DNA of 64,000 nt from 2-02-FULL-45-10 sp046590235 (GCA_046590235.1 JBKJTY010000032.1:21508-85507), one strand, 5' to 3'. Numbered from the stretch's first letter, positions 9,210 through 17,373 are shown. Translations and numbers: made by a program. The notes: generated from the letters alone by a model not told the origin.

Positions 9210-9603
9210 TAGCACCACCGGTTTTGCCACGCTCACCAACGTGATTATTTTGGGTGCAGTTGGGGCAACTATTACAACCACACTCTTAATTCTTGGGACG
9301 GGTGCTACGCGCAATAGTGGCATCGTCGAGCAGTCTGGTAAAGCTCGATCGCTGGCAAACGCTTGCGCGGAAACTGCCCTACTTCATATCAGACAAGATG
9401 GTTTGTTATCAGGAACCGATACCATTACCTTGGGACAAGGTACCTGTACATATGCAATAACAGCAGCATCCGAGATTGCAGGAGAAGTATCTGCTACCGG
9501 ACTTGTCGGAACTTTGAAACGAAAAATACATATCGATCTCACTACAAATACCAGCACTCAAGCTATCAGCATTGGTTCCTGGCAAGAGGTAGCTGATTTT
9601 TAA
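9187..9603 (+). CDS. Minor pilin-like protein (PilX-like, atypical N-terminus)
   Basis: 138 residues. It keeps a Gly-Phe and a hydrophobic helix (TGFATLTNVIILGAVGATI) but has no +5 Glu, so it is a non-canonical pseudopilin. GKARSLANACAETALLHIRQ resembles the segment after the helix in PilX/GspK-like proteins, and CTYAI follows. It is last in the overlapping minor-pilin set. A hairpin terminator starts at its stop codon. A lone cysteine in each half could form a disulfide. Confidence 0.75.
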   Translation: MDLLQPANSTTGFATLTNVIILGAVGATITTTLLILGTGATRNSGIVEQSGKARSLANACAETALLHIRQDGLLSGTDTITLGQGTCTYAITAASEIAGEVSATGLVGTLKRKIHIDLTTNTSTQAISIGSWQEVADF

Positions 9604-9625
9604 AAGCACCCGGTTGGGTGCTTTT
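9602..9625. terminator. Bidirectional terminator between minor pilins and major pilin
   Basis: AAAAGCACCC-GGTTG-GGTGCTTTT; A- and T-runs flank both sides of the stem, serving the convergent genes at 9603 and 9648. Confidence 0.8.
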
Positions 9626-9647
9626 AAGTAGAAGTGTTACATTTTGA

Positions 9648-10133
9648 TTATCTAGTAATACGTATGGTTGCATCCAATTCAGCGTACGGCGCAGAAACGG
9701 TTACTCGATTGTTGCTTGTCAAAAATATCGTGTAACAGGCACTGTTACTGTCACTGTCCAAACACAGCTGTGCTGGATCATTCGGTATGCTTGTTAAGTA
9801 TTTTTCGTTAAGCGTTAAATATGGACCTAAATTAATCAAATTAGTACAATTAGGCTGCAAACTCGTTCTGCAAATCTCTGTTTCATTACTGGTAATTGTT
9901 GCTGGCAACACACCGTCATTATCAATGGCGTATTGGTAGACTGCGTTCGCAATCGTATTAACGTCAGCGCGGCGCTGAGCGTTTCTTGCGCTAGCCAACT
10001 GCTTACTTGGGTTAATCGCAAAAATAACGATGCCTGCCAAAATTGCGATCATCGCAACTACGAGAAGGATTTCAAGCAGAGTAAATCCAGCTTGTGTTTG
10101 TTTATTTTTTTGGAAAAGTCTGGTGAATTTCAT
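9648..10133 (-). CDS. pilA: Type IV major pilin-like protein
   Basis: 161 residues from the ATG at 10133; an upstream in-frame ATG at 10163 lies on the -10 box region and is rejected. Prepilin signature QAGFTLLEILLVVAMIAILA with the +5 Glu, then INPSKQLASARNAQRRADVN, typical of pilin/PulG-like major pilins. The C-terminal half carries four cysteines (C-RTSLQPNC and LCLDSDSNSAC), which could form disulfides. It is convergent to the pilB-pilC-minor pilin operon and has its own promoter, as expected for the abundant subunit. Confidence 0.88.
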   Translation of the reverse strand: MKFTRLFQKNKQTQAGFTLLEILLVVAMIAILAGIVIFAINPSKQLASARNAQRRADVNTIANAVYQYAIDNDGVLPATITSNETEICRTSLQPNCTNLINLGPYLTLNEKYLTSIPNDPAQLCLDSDSNSACYTIFLTSNNRVTVSAPYAELDATIRITR

Positions 10134-10153
10134 ATACGAATTATAATGAAAGC

Positions 10154-10182
10154 AGTATACCACTCTTCATTATTTCTTACAA
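10154..10182 (-). promoter_or_regulatory. Promoter of the major pilin
   Basis: Minus strand TTGTAA, 17 bp spacer, TATACT preceded by TGG (extended -10). Confidence 0.7.
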
Positions 10183-10204
10183 TCTACTATTCGCAGCTAG
10201 CCTA

Positions 10205-12220
10205 TTATAGCTCATTTATATCTTTCAGAAAACTACCCGGACGACGTTTAGGCATTGGCGCATCTTCATCTACATATTGAATATCAGCACGGGGATCATT
10301 AAGGACAGTTGGATTGCTAAGCAATGAATGGTCTTCAATTAACTGATAATCGATTTCATCGAGGAACATACTTGGACCTGAAAGAAAATCACCATAAGCA
10401 CCGCCCGCCATTGGATAAGTGAAATATAGTAATTCTTTTGCGCGAGTGATTGCCACGTAAAATAATCGGCGCTCTTCTTCAATACCATTGTCTTCTTTCA
10501 TAGCCCGATCGCTCGGGAATGAACCACTTGAAAGATTTAAAATGAAAACCGCTTTCCATTCTAAACCTTTGGCTTGGTGAATGGTAGAGAGAACGACTCT
10601 GGCCTTACTGTCTTCTACGCTTGTGCTACGATGTGACTCTTGCAGTGTAGCGTCGCCGAGGAACGCGTCGAGGCTGTCATATTTTTCAGCGAATAATGCC
10701 AACTGCTTAATATCATTCAAACGATCTCGGCTGTCGACAAATTCACTTTCCAAATACTGTCGGTAATTTGATTGAGCCAGAACATCGATCAATGCGGTCG
10801 GCGAACGTACTGGTTCGCGCATCATAGCATCAAAGATTTTTAAAAAGTTATTCCATCCAGTCTGAGCTTTATTACCGAGCACTGTCCCGGCACGATAAAC
10901 ATCTTCCAAATTTTTTATTTCTTTCATTTGTTCTATAACTTTTTGTGCTGCTGCTGGACCTACACCTTCTTCATGCATAAGCACACGAAGCCAAGCCGCA
11001 GTGTCGGCAAGGTTAGTCATCAATCGTAAATAACAAAGAATATCTTTGACATGAGCACGCTCAAAAAAGCGAACACCACCACGGTAATCATACGCGATAC
11101 CGCGACGGACAAGCTCGACTTCAAGCATCTGTGAATGGTGCGACGCACGGAACAACACGGCAATTTCGTTGGCCGGCGTCCCCTTTTCAATCAAATCAGC
11201 AATTTTTGCAGCAACAAAATTACCTTCGGATTGCTGGTCGAGTTGCGGATAGAGATATGGTTTTTCACTGGTTTTGATTGCCTTTAATGTTTTTTGAAAC
11301 TGTGAACGATTGTTAGAAATAACATTATTCGCGACATCGAGAATCTCTTTGCCAGATCGGTAATTGGTTTCCAGTTTAAAAATCTTGGTCCCAGGAAACG
11401 CATTCGGGAACTGTAAAATATTTTGAATATCAGCCGCGCGGAACGAATAAATACTTTGCGCATCATCCCCTACCACCAAAATATTTTTGTTAATGGAGGC
11501 GAATTGATTGATAATAGACGCTTGGATTTTGTTAGTATCCTGATACTCATCCACGAGCACATAATAAAATTGGCTCGCGTATTTTTCATGCACTTGCGGC
11601 TGGCGTAATAGCACCAATAGATTAACAAGCAGGTCATCGAAGTCCATGGCGTTGGCTTCTTTTTTCTTTACTACATAGCCAGCGGCGATTTGTTTAATAT
11701 CTTCAGCAAACGGAAACCATTGGAAAAATTTATTTTCTAAAACTGAATCAATCGTTGTTTCAGCATTGCGGGCATAGCTGATAACACTCGACACCGCGCT
11801 AGCGGAAGGAAATTTTTTCGCACCTTTAGCTTCAGGCTTCACTTCTTTAATGCAAAGCTTCAAAAGCGATTCACTATCGTCACTGTCGAGTACGGTAAAA
11901 TTATTACCGTATCCCAAAAGTGGTGCGTAGATGCGTAAAATACGAAATGCAATATGATGGAACGTGCCTGACCACGGCAAAGCTGTTTGCATACCAGTGA
12001 TTTGTTGCACGCGATGACGCATTTCTCCAGCAGCTTTGTTGGTAAATGTAACCAATAAAATATTTTCTGGTTTAACACCCTGCTCTAATAGAAAGGCAAC
12101 ACGAAAAGTAATGGTTCTTGTCTTACCACTCCCCGCTCCAGCCAAAACTAAGCATGGACCGTCACCACCTTGCACAGCAGCAAGCTGTTCTTCGTTAAGT
12201 TCTTTTACAAAATCGATCAT
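10205..12220 (-). CDS. pcrA: UvrD/PcrA-type superfamily 1 DNA helicase
   Basis: 671 residues. Walker A AGAGSGKTRT (about 28-37), motif Ia LLVTFTNKAAGEM, motif II VLVDEYQDTN, motif III GDDAQSIYSFRAA, motif IV region NYRSGKEILD, motif V STIHQAKGLEWKAVFI and motif VI RRLFYVAITRAKELLYFTYP. These place it in the 3'-5' UvrD/PcrA/Rep family acting in nucleotide excision repair and replication restart. It is somewhat shorter than the usual ~720 residues, mainly at the C-terminus. It is monocistronic with its own promoter. Confidence 0.93.
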   Translation of the reverse strand: MIDFVKELNEEQLAAVQGGDGPCLVLAGAGSGKTRTITFRVAFLLEQGVKPENILLVTFTNKAAGEMRHRVQQITGMQTALPWSGTFHHIAFRILRIYAPLLGYGNNFTVLDSDDSESLLKLCIKEVKPEAKGAKKFPSASAVSSVISYARNAETTIDSVLENKFFQWFPFAEDIKQIAAGYVVKKKEANAMDFDDLLVNLLVLLRQPQVHEKYASQFYYVLVDEYQDTNKIQASIINQFASINKNILVVGDDAQSIYSFRAADIQNILQFPNAFPGTKIFKLETNYRSGKEILDVANNVISNNRSQFQKTLKAIKTSEKPYLYPQLDQQSEGNFVAAKIADLIEKGTPANEIAVLFRASHHSQMLEVELVRRGIAYDYRGGVRFFERAHVKDILCYLRLMTNLADTAAWLRVLMHEEGVGPAAAQKVIEQMKEIKNLEDVYRAGTVLGNKAQTGWNNFLKIFDAMMREPVRSPTALIDVLAQSNYRQYLESEFVDSRDRLNDIKQLALFAEKYDSLDAFLGDATLQESHRSTSVEDSKARVVLSTIHQAKGLEWKAVFILNLSSGSFPSDRAMKEDNGIEEERRLFYVAITRAKELLYFTYPMAGGAYGDFLSGPSMFLDEIDYQLIEDHSLLSNPTVLNDPRADIQYVDEDAPMPKRRPGSFLKDINEL

Positions 12221-12240
12221 AAATAGAAAAAATCTGTTTC

Positions 12241-12269
12241 ATTATAACAGTCATGCTGTGCGCGGTCAA
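12241..12269 (-). promoter_or_regulatory. Promoter of the UvrD/PcrA helicase
   Basis: Minus strand TTGACC, 17 bp spacer, TATAAT; the ATG is about 20 nt downstream. Confidence 0.75.
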
Positions 12270-12300
12270 AGGCACATCTATTGTCATACCAAGCATATGT

Positions 12301-12354
12301 GTCATTCCCGCGAAGGCCATGCCTACCGGCAGGCAGGCGGGAATCCAGGACACC
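12301..12354. repeat. Palindromic repeat, GTCATTCCCGCG family, long form
   Basis: CATTCCCGC...GCGGGAATCC arms enclose an extra nested palindrome (CTACCGGCAGGCAG). The same core occurs at 41170-41202 inside ileS and twice, inverted, at 50574-50645. Such elements are scattered through many CPR genomes. Confidence 0.8.
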
Positions 12355-12358
12355 ATAA

Positions 12359-12566
12359 TGTCATTCTGAGGAATCGAAGAATCTTCCTATTATTCAATGT
12401 TACTTCACTATCGTTCTTCTCTTTTCTTGCTATTGCAAAGTGCGCATGTCACTTTCTTTATAACTAAAGGAAGGTAACCAAAGAAAGTTTCAGGGGAAAG
12501 TAAAACTCGCCCCGGCTCAAACAATTACTTTCCCCCGAACCCCACCTACTCGGAAGGAATTTTATA
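12359..12566 (+). repeat. Structured ~200 bp repeat, copy A
   Basis: Related to 62640-62852 (copy B) and 63010-63240 (copy C, inverted). Shared blocks: GTCATTC..., GAATCTTCCTATTATTC, GTCACTTTCTTT, AGGAAGGTAACCAAAGAAAG, ACTCGCCCCGGCTCAAACA and CCGAACCCCACCT. In this copy the arms GGGGAAAGTA (12493-12502) and TACTTTCCCC (12526-12535) pair perfectly around the conserved loop. With the preceding palindrome it fills the 391 bp gap between pcrA and tgt. No gene is seen there; open frames across it are translations of the repeat. Confidence 0.85.
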
Positions 12567-12573
12567 GTTACGC

Positions 12574-12602
12574 TTGAAAAATCCCTCCTCATATGGTAGC
12601 AT
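12574..12602 (+). promoter_or_regulatory. Promoter of tgt
   Basis: TTGAAA, 17 bp spacer, TAGCAT. The ATG begins 9 nt after the -10 box, so the mRNA should be leaderless or nearly so. Confidence 0.6.
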
Positions 12603-12611
12603 TGCGCCGAT

Positions 12612-13781
12612 ATGTCATTTTTTAAACTCCTCAAAAAAGATTCAAAAACCCACGCCCGCCTTGGCCAGATCACTACTGACCACGGTGTCATTGAGACGCC
12701 AATATTTATGCCGGTGGGTACACAAGCAACCGTGAAGACGCTCGATAGCGCTGACATGCACCAGATGAACGCCCAGATTATTTTAGGTAACAATTATCAT
12801 TTACATTTACGTCCGGGTGAAGACTTGATTGCCGCAGCTGGTGGCTTACATAAATTCATGAACTGGAACAAACCGATTTTGACTGACAGCGGTGGCTTCC
12901 AGGTGTTTAGTTTGGGTTTACAAAAAGAGCAGCGGATAAATGGTAAGAATACCAACACAACTAAACTTGTTAAAATTACCGAAGAAGGCGTCGCCTTCCA
13001 AAGTCATATTGATGGCTCACGACATATTTTCACTCCGGAATCCGCCATTTTGTGCGAACATAAAATTGGCGCTGATATCATCATGGCATTTGATGAGTGC
13101 ACACCAGACTCCGCAACTCCAGAATACACTCGCGAAGCCATGGAACGCACACACCGTTGGGCTGTCCGCAGCTTGGACGCGCATAAAGAAAATACCAAGT
13201 ACCATGGTTATAACCAATTTATTTTCGGCATTATTCAAGGCGCTAATTACAAAGAATTACGTGAAGAATCCGCCCGCTACATTAGTAGTTTAGATTTTGA
13301 TGGCATTGCGATTGGTGGTGAATCCATTGGCTATAATATGGAAGCGACCGCCAACATCCTTGATTGGGTACATCCAATTATTCCAGAAGATAAACCACGA
13401 TACTCCATGGGTGTTGGTCTAAATCCAACTGATCTTATTATTGCTGTTGAGCATGGTGTCGATATGTTTGATTGTGTTGCCCCAACTCGCCTCGCTCGCC
13501 ACGGCATGCTTTTCACTTTTGATAGAACAAATAAACATCGTCTCAACATTAAGAATGCAAAATGCGCCACCGATTTTAGTCCGATTGATAGCGCTTGTGA
13601 TTGTCACACCTGTAAAAATTATTCCCGCAGCTACCTTCACCACTTATTTGATGCTGACGAGATGACCGGTATGCGCCTGGCTTCAATTCACAATCTCCGC
13701 TTTATGCTTAAACTGATGGAAAATGTACGAGCTGCAATAAAGGAAGATCGCTTCACTGAATTTAAGGAACAATGGATGTAA
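12612..13781 (+). CDS. tgt: tRNA-guanine transglycosylase
   Basis: 389 residues. It exchanges guanine-34 in GUN anticodons for a queuosine precursor. Seen: TPIFMPVGTQATVKTL (about 28-43), the substrate-pocket LTDSGGFQVFSL, FDECTP, GIIQG, GGESIG, the catalytic-Asp segment FDCVAPTRLARHG, and the zinc site CDCHTCKNYSRSYLHHL. Length and motifs are those of bacterial Tgt. It is followed by GC-rich island genes with their own promoters, so it is probably transcribed alone. Confidence 0.96.
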   Translation: MSFFKLLKKDSKTHARLGQITTDHGVIETPIFMPVGTQATVKTLDSADMHQMNAQIILGNNYHLHLRPGEDLIAAAGGLHKFMNWNKPILTDSGGFQVFSLGLQKEQRINGKNTNTTKLVKITEEGVAFQSHIDGSRHIFTPESAILCEHKIGADIIMAFDECTPDSATPEYTREAMERTHRWAVRSLDAHKENTKYHGYNQFIFGIIQGANYKELREESARYISSLDFDGIAIGGESIGYNMEATANILDWVHPIIPEDKPRYSMGVGLNPTDLIIAVEHGVDMFDCVAPTRLARHGMLFTFDRTNKHRLNIKNAKCATDFSPIDSACDCHTCKNYSRSYLHHLFDADEMTGMRLASIHNLRFMLKLMENVRAAIKEDRFTEFKEQWM

Positions 13782-13811
13782 ATTGCGCTTTCCAGGTGGT
13801 GCATAAGTAGA

Positions 13812-13840
13812 TTGACCATTTGCCTGTTCTGGAGTAAACT
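13812..13840 (+). promoter_or_regulatory. Promoter of GC-rich island gene 13887
   Basis: TTGACC, 17 bp spacer, TAAACT, followed by a leader of about 40 nt with AGAGGAG before the ATG. Confidence 0.65.
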
Positions 13841-13886
13841 TCGGCCTAATTCCATTTTGTCACCCCTAGGGTGAAGAGGAGAACGC

Positions 13887-14171
13887 ATGCAGCCGTTCGC
13901 ACTGATCATTACGAAACCCGAACTGATGCTGGTCACTAACCACCTTCCCACAACCCCCAACATGATCAAACCGATCGAAAAACTGGAGGTCGACGCCGAC
14001 TGGGATGAGGCGGCCAAGTCTTACCTCGTTACCCCCGAAGTTTTTCTCGAGGCGCTCACGAAGATCAGCAAGACCGTTTCTGATTACTGGAACGGCATCC
14101 TGGCAAATTCGGGTATTGTGATTCTCACCGTCCCCGAAAATGCCGCCTACCTTCCGATCGCTTATGCTTAG
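13887..14171 (+). CDS. GC-rich orphan gene, 94-residue protein of unknown function
   Basis: 94 residues from an ATG with a strong ribosome-binding site (AGAGGAG, 6 nt before). No family recognised. The chain is soluble, starts PFALIITKPELMLVTNHLP and contains an acidic DADWDEAAKSYLVTPEVFL segment and a Trp (DYWNGIL). Codon choice favours C/G third positions (CTG, ATC, GCC, CCC), unlike tgt and rlmH around it. It has its own promoter, and a GC-rich palindrome plus a T-tract terminator follow. It belongs to the set of seven such single-gene islands in this window. Function cannot be inferred. Confidence 0.7.
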   Translation: MQPFALIITKPELMLVTNHLPTTPNMIKPIEKLEVDADWDEAAKSYLVTPEVFLEALTKISKTVSDYWNGILANSGIVILTVPENAAYLPIAYA

Positions 14172-14182
14172 ACAAAATGAAA

Positions 14183-14227
14183 TGGGGAGCAGGTGTGAGG
14201 GTCATATTCGACCCCACACCGCTCCCA
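14183..14227 (+). terminator. GC-rich palindrome after island gene 13887
   Basis: Long stem GGGAGC-GGTGTG-GGGTC / GACCC-ACACC-GCTCCC with an ATATTC loop and no T-run directly after it. Confidence 0.7.
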
Positions 14228-14236
14228 CTTCATAAT

Positions 14237-14260
14237 TTAGCTAATCCTAGCTAATTTTTT
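14237..14260 (+). terminator. Intrinsic terminator, AT-rich
   Basis: TTAGCTA-ATCC-TAGCTAA followed by TTTTTTTA, just before the next promoter. Confidence 0.7.
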
Positions 14261-14271
14261 TATTATCAGGC

Positions 14272-14300
14272 TTGACAAAAGCCTGTTTTTGTTATATGCT
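14272..14300 (+). promoter_or_regulatory. Promoter of GC-rich island gene 14349
   Basis: TTGACA, 17 bp spacer, TATGCT. The ATG at 14289 lies inside the promoter spacer and is not a start. Confidence 0.75.
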
Positions 14301-14348
14301 CTTGGCGTCACAACTTACCCTTCTTCACTAAGAAGAGATTGGACATCC

Positions 14349-14696
14349 ATGTCAGCTTTGAAAGAGTTAAGGAGTCTTCTAGTCGTAAGCCGTCCGGCAG
14401 CATACCTTTACAACCGAGCTCTTCTCCGGAAAACCCCCATGACACCCGAATTTCGTGAGGCTATGATTGGGTTAGTCTGCATGCCAATCGGAAAGGAACG
14501 GCTGGCATCAAAGCAACCCAAGAATTTCGACTCAACCACCCCAGAGGAATGCTCGGGATGGTATCACGTTGCCTATAGCGATGTGATGGATTACTTTGAA
14601 AGGACAAACACGGGGTTGTACGCTGCGTGGGTTGCAACTCCAGTCAGCCAGAACGACGTTTTTCTCGTGAGTCCTGATCAGTGTAAAGTCGGCTAA
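14349..14696 (+). CDS. GC-rich orphan gene, 115-residue protein of unknown function
   Basis: The start is set at ATG 14349, because the upstream in-frame ATG 14289 falls inside the promoter. 115 residues, no membrane segment, no recognised family. It begins MSALKELRSLLVVSRPAAYL and holds two cysteines (GLVCMPIG, PEECSGWYH) with an aromatic GWYHVAYSDVMDYFER stretch. C/G-ending codons are frequent, unlike the adjacent rlmH. The gene is bracketed by its own promoter and a perfect 11 bp GC-rich palindrome. It lies directly after another island gene, so 13800-14740 is a tandem pair of islands between tgt and rlmH. Confidence 0.68.
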   Translation: MSALKELRSLLVVSRPAAYLYNRALLRKTPMTPEFREAMIGLVCMPIGKERLASKQPKNFDSTTPEECSGWYHVAYSDVMDYFERTNTGLYAAWVATPVSQNDVFLVSPDQCKVG

Positions 14697-14710
14697 GCGG
14701 TGACAAAGGG

Positions 14711-14737
14711 GGCAGCGGTCAAATACTGACCGCTGCC
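14711..14737 (+). terminator. GC-rich palindrome after island gene 14349
   Basis: GGCAGCGGTCA-AATAC-TGACCGCTGCC, perfect 11 bp arms, no T-run; rlmH starts 20 bp later. Confidence 0.7.
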
Positions 14738-14757
14738 TCACCCACCCCATTATATAT

Positions 14758-15234
14758 ATGCAAACAATTCATATTATCGTCGTCGGAAAATTAAAAGAAT
14801 CATATTGGAAAGAAGCTGAAGCTGAATACCTCAAACGCTTACAGCCTTTTTGTAATGTTATCCTTCACGAACTCCGCGAAGAATCATTTAACGAAAAAGA
14901 TCCTGTTGACCTCGTCAAAGAAAAAGAAGCTGAAAAAATTTTTGAAAAATTAGACGCCCTCAAACCAGCACTTGTGATCGCACTTGAAGAAAAGGGTAAA
15001 TTATTCTCTTCTCCTGATTTTGCAAAAACATTTAAGAGTTGGCACGACGAAAACCACTCAATCGCGTTAATAATCGGCGGTCCACTCGGCATCCACCAAA
15101 CTATTCGTGATCGAGCGCAAAAAACCCTCTCACTTTCTCCTCTTACTTTTACCCACCAAATGACCCGTGTTATCTTGCTGGAACAATTGTATCGTGCTAT
15201 GATGATCAGCGGCAATCGACGTTACCACTATTGA
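14758..15234 (+). CDS. rlmH: 23S rRNA pseudouridine-1915 N3-methyltransferase
   Basis: 158 residues, the standard RlmH length. N-terminus IHIIVVGKLKESYWKEAEAE, SPOUT-knot SAM-binding segment ALIIGGPLG near residue 103, and the family C-terminus TRVILLEQLYRAMMISGNRRYHY. It methylates Psi1915 in helix 69 of the large-subunit rRNA. It lies between GC-rich islands: its own codon use is AT-leaning like the rest of the genome. Its TGA stop overlaps the -35 box of the next island promoter. Confidence 0.95.
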   Translation: MQTIHIIVVGKLKESYWKEAEAEYLKRLQPFCNVILHELREESFNEKDPVDLVKEKEAEKIFEKLDALKPALVIALEEKGKLFSSPDFAKTFKSWHDENHSIALIIGGPLGIHQTIRDRAQKTLSLSPLTFTHQMTRVILLEQLYRAMMISGNRRYHY

Positions 15235-15259
15235 CAAAAAGTAATAAAAGGTGTATACA
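15231..15259 (+). promoter_or_regulatory. Promoter of GC-rich island gene 15338
   Basis: TTGACA, 17 bp spacer, TATACA. The -35 box contains the rlmH stop codon, and a leader of about 70 nt follows. Confidence 0.8.
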
Positions 15260-15337
15260 TGAACGTTTTGGCTTGAAGCTTTAGGGCTTTAGACCGGAAC
15301 CGTTCACAACCACTTACCTGACCCTTGGAGGGCCGTC

Positions 15338-15814
15338 ATGCCGAAAAATTTTCGTTTGGTTACGACCGGCACTTTCATCTCTGGAGGAGTACTTCCGCGA
15401 GAAAAGATCAAGCTCGAAAAACTTCGCAAGTTCATTCTCCATGTGACGACATGGCTCTATGGCGGAGGCGCTCGTCACTACGAAATCGTCAAAGTGCTTT
15501 GCGGAGGAGTAGTGCGGGGCAGCACATGTATTCTGCTCGGCAACATCAGGGCACCTTCGAACGTCATGGACCAGATGAGTTGTGATACTCTCTTGAAGAT
15601 GCTCGATATGCTGCCCCACGACAAGGCCGTTGTGGTCGCAGACAGCGAGGTGTTCGAAGCGCTCGGCTACAAGCTTCAGCAGCTTTCGATCTACGAGATG
15701 ACTCAACTCGCCGACGGCAAGTACGATTTCACACCACTCGCCCTGAACGGTGAAGAGGTCAAGAAACCCAAACCCACTAGCAAAAGGAGGCAGAAGAAGC
15801 AGCGAGTGGCGTAA
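15338..15814 (+). CDS. GC-rich orphan gene, 158-residue basic protein of unknown function
   Basis: 158 residues from an ATG preceded by TTGGAGGG. No family recognised. It begins MPKNFRLVTTGTFISGGVLP, has small-residue-rich strands (LYGGGARHYEIVKVLCGGVVRG, ILLGNI), an alpha/beta-looking middle (LDMLPHDKAVVVADSEVFEALG), and a very basic tail (KPKPTSKRRQKKQR) that might contact nucleic acid. Codon use is GC-ending, unlike rlmH and trpS on either side. It has its own promoter, leader and GC-rich palindrome. The rRNA methylase neighbour is probably incidental. Confidence 0.68.
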   Translation: MPKNFRLVTTGTFISGGVLPREKIKLEKLRKFILHVTTWLYGGGARHYEIVKVLCGGVVRGSTCILLGNIRAPSNVMDQMSCDTLLKMLDMLPHDKAVVVADSEVFEALGYKLQQLSIYEMTQLADGKYDFTPLALNGEEVKKPKPTSKRRQKKQRVA

Positions 15815-15828
15815 TACCGGGTACAATC

Positions 15829-15859
15829 GCCCCGGCTGTGCATTATGCGCAGCCGGGGC
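15829..15859 (+). terminator. GC-rich palindrome after island gene 15338
   Basis: GCCCCGGCTG..GC-ATTAT-GC..CAGCCGGGGC, followed by TTCTACTTTAT. Confidence 0.75.
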
Positions 15860-15877
15860 TTCTACTTTATATAAGCA

Positions 15878-15906
15878 TTTACAAAGGGAACGTGTTCCAG
15901 TACACT
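15878..15906 (+). promoter_or_regulatory. Promoter of trpS
   Basis: TTTACA, 17 bp spacer, TACACT; the ATG is 22 nt downstream. Confidence 0.6.
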
Positions 15907-15928
15907 ATCCACGAATCTATTTTTTCTT

Positions 15929-16912
15929 ATGCAACCAGCTGTTATCGTTTCAGGTATCCAACCAACCGGCAATCTCCATATTGGCAACTATTTAGGTGCT
16001 GTCCAAAATTGGGTTAGCCTTCAAAAAAGCAGTAAATATAAATTATTTATTTTTATTGCCGACCTCCACTCTTTGACTGGCGACATGACTGCTGAACAAC
16101 GCCGCAAACAAGTCATGACTACCGCTGCCGAACTTATTGCTGCAGGTATCAACCCAGAACAAGCAACTTTTTTTGTACAATCACACGTTCCAGAACACAC
16201 TGAATTGGCTTGGGTTTTTAATACTCTGACTCCAGTTACAGAACTCTACCGCATGACTCAATTCAAAGATAAGTCTGAACGCCAGGAAAAAAATATTAAT
16301 ACTGGCCTTCTTACCTATCCAGTTTTGCAATCTGCTGATATTCTTTTATACCGCGCTACGCAAGTACCAATTGGACAAGATCAGGTACAGCATCTTGAAC
16401 TCACACGCGATGCCGCTCGCTGGTTTAATAACAAGTACGGCGAATACTTTAAAGAAGTAAAACCACTACTCACCGAAGTACCAAAAGTGATGAGCTTACT
16501 TGAGCCGACCAAAAAAATGAGCAAGAGTCTTGGACAAGGTCATGTTATCGAACTTGCCGATGAACCAAGTGTCATTTTGAGTAAGATTAAAAAAGCCGTA
16601 ACCGCTTCTGAAGGCGGCGAAGGTGCGCCTGGTGTTCAAAATCTCATCATGCTTCTTAAACAATTCGCCGGCAAAGAACAGCAAGCAAAATATATCGCTG
16701 CTGAAAAAGATGGTAGCATCCGCTATGGTGAATTGAAAGAAACATTAGCAACTGCAATTAGTGCACACTTTGCTGATTTCCGTGCCAAACGCGCAGAACT
16801 TTTGGCTGACACTACTAAGCTTGAAAGTATTTTGGCCGAAGGTGCAGCGACAGCAAAAGAAACAGCTTCACAAACATTAGCTGAAGTCTATAAACTTGTT
16901 GGTTTGCGCTAA
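15929..16912 (+). CDS. trpS: Tryptophanyl-tRNA synthetase
   Basis: 327 residues, class I. HIGH-type motif GNLHIGNYLGAVQNW (about 14-28), the specificity region PVLQSADILLYRATQVPIGQ and DQVQHLELTRDAA, and the KMSKS motif PTKKMSKSLGQ near residue 195. Length and motif spacing match bacterial TrpRS. The start is supported because the protein begins only 13 residues before the HIGH motif, as usual. It charges tRNA-Trp, and UGG is the only Trp codon used here. It is transcribed from its own promoter after a GC-rich island. Confidence 0.96.
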   Translation: MQPAVIVSGIQPTGNLHIGNYLGAVQNWVSLQKSSKYKLFIFIADLHSLTGDMTAEQRRKQVMTTAAELIAAGINPEQATFFVQSHVPEHTELAWVFNTLTPVTELYRMTQFKDKSERQEKNINTGLLTYPVLQSADILLYRATQVPIGQDQVQHLELTRDAARWFNNKYGEYFKEVKPLLTEVPKVMSLLEPTKKMSKSLGQGHVIELADEPSVILSKIKKAVTASEGGEGAPGVQNLIMLLKQFAGKEQQAKYIAAEKDGSIRYGELKETLATAISAHFADFRAKRAELLADTTKLESILAEGAATAKETASQTLAEVYKLVGLR

Positions 16913-16924
16913 TACTTTGGTTAC

Positions 16925-16953
16925 TTGCCGTAAAGTCATCCGTTATATACAAT
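16925..16953 (+). promoter_or_regulatory. Promoter of the 16996 gene
   Basis: TTGCCG, 17 bp spacer, TACAAT. Confidence 0.55.
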
Positions 16954-16995
16954 ATACTCATTCTCCTGCTACGGGAGTTATAACTTATATCATGT

Positions 16996-17370
16996 ATGGA
17001 ACAAGACGCTTCAAAATCTACCATCGCGACAGTTATTAAATACTTATATTATTACATCGTATCAATCGTGGCGTTGTTCATGATCGTCTTCTCAGTTGTT
17101 GATATGGTGAATCTCGGTCTTAGGACTTTCATCTTCCCTAAAGCTGATCATAATTTTTACGGTTATTACGGCACTTGCCCTGTCGCTGTTGACGCTAGCT
17201 CAACCAAACCAGATCCAAACTGCCTCTCCAGAGAACAACAAGAAAAGATTGATCGCGATAACTCTGTTTCACAAAAGCAAAAAGATTTAGTTCGTGATAT
17301 TTCATTTATTCTCGTTGCTGTACCGTTGTTCGCCTACCATTGGCGTATCATCCGTAGACGCGACATGTAA
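16996..17370 (+). CDS. Small membrane protein (DUF5671-like)
   Basis: 124 residues with two membrane segments (about 15-38, VIKYLYYYIVSIVALFMIVF; and about 96-113, SFILVAVPLFAYHWRII). An extracytoplasmic loop between them holds two cysteines. The YLYYYIVS...MVNLGLRTF arrangement resembles the DUF5671 membrane proteins common in CPR genomes; that assignment is by eye. The C-terminus is basic (RIIRRRDM). It ends 3 bp before the next small gene, so the two are co-transcribed. Function unknown. Confidence 0.7.
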   Translation: MEQDASKSTIATVIKYLYYYIVSIVALFMIVFSVVDMVNLGLRTFIFPKADHNFYGYYGTCPVAVDASSTKPDPNCLSREQQEKIDRDNSVSQKQKDLVRDISFILVAVPLFAYHWRIIRRRDM

Positions 17371-17373
17371 ATT

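Noticed and set aside
12036..12467. Open frame with CHSREGHAYRQAGG-type sequence
   Set aside because: It is the translation of the palindromic and ~200 bp repeats and overlaps the helicase start.
14289..14348. Upstream start for the 14349 gene
   Set aside because: ATG 14289 lies between the -35 and -10 boxes, so it cannot be transcribed from this promoter.
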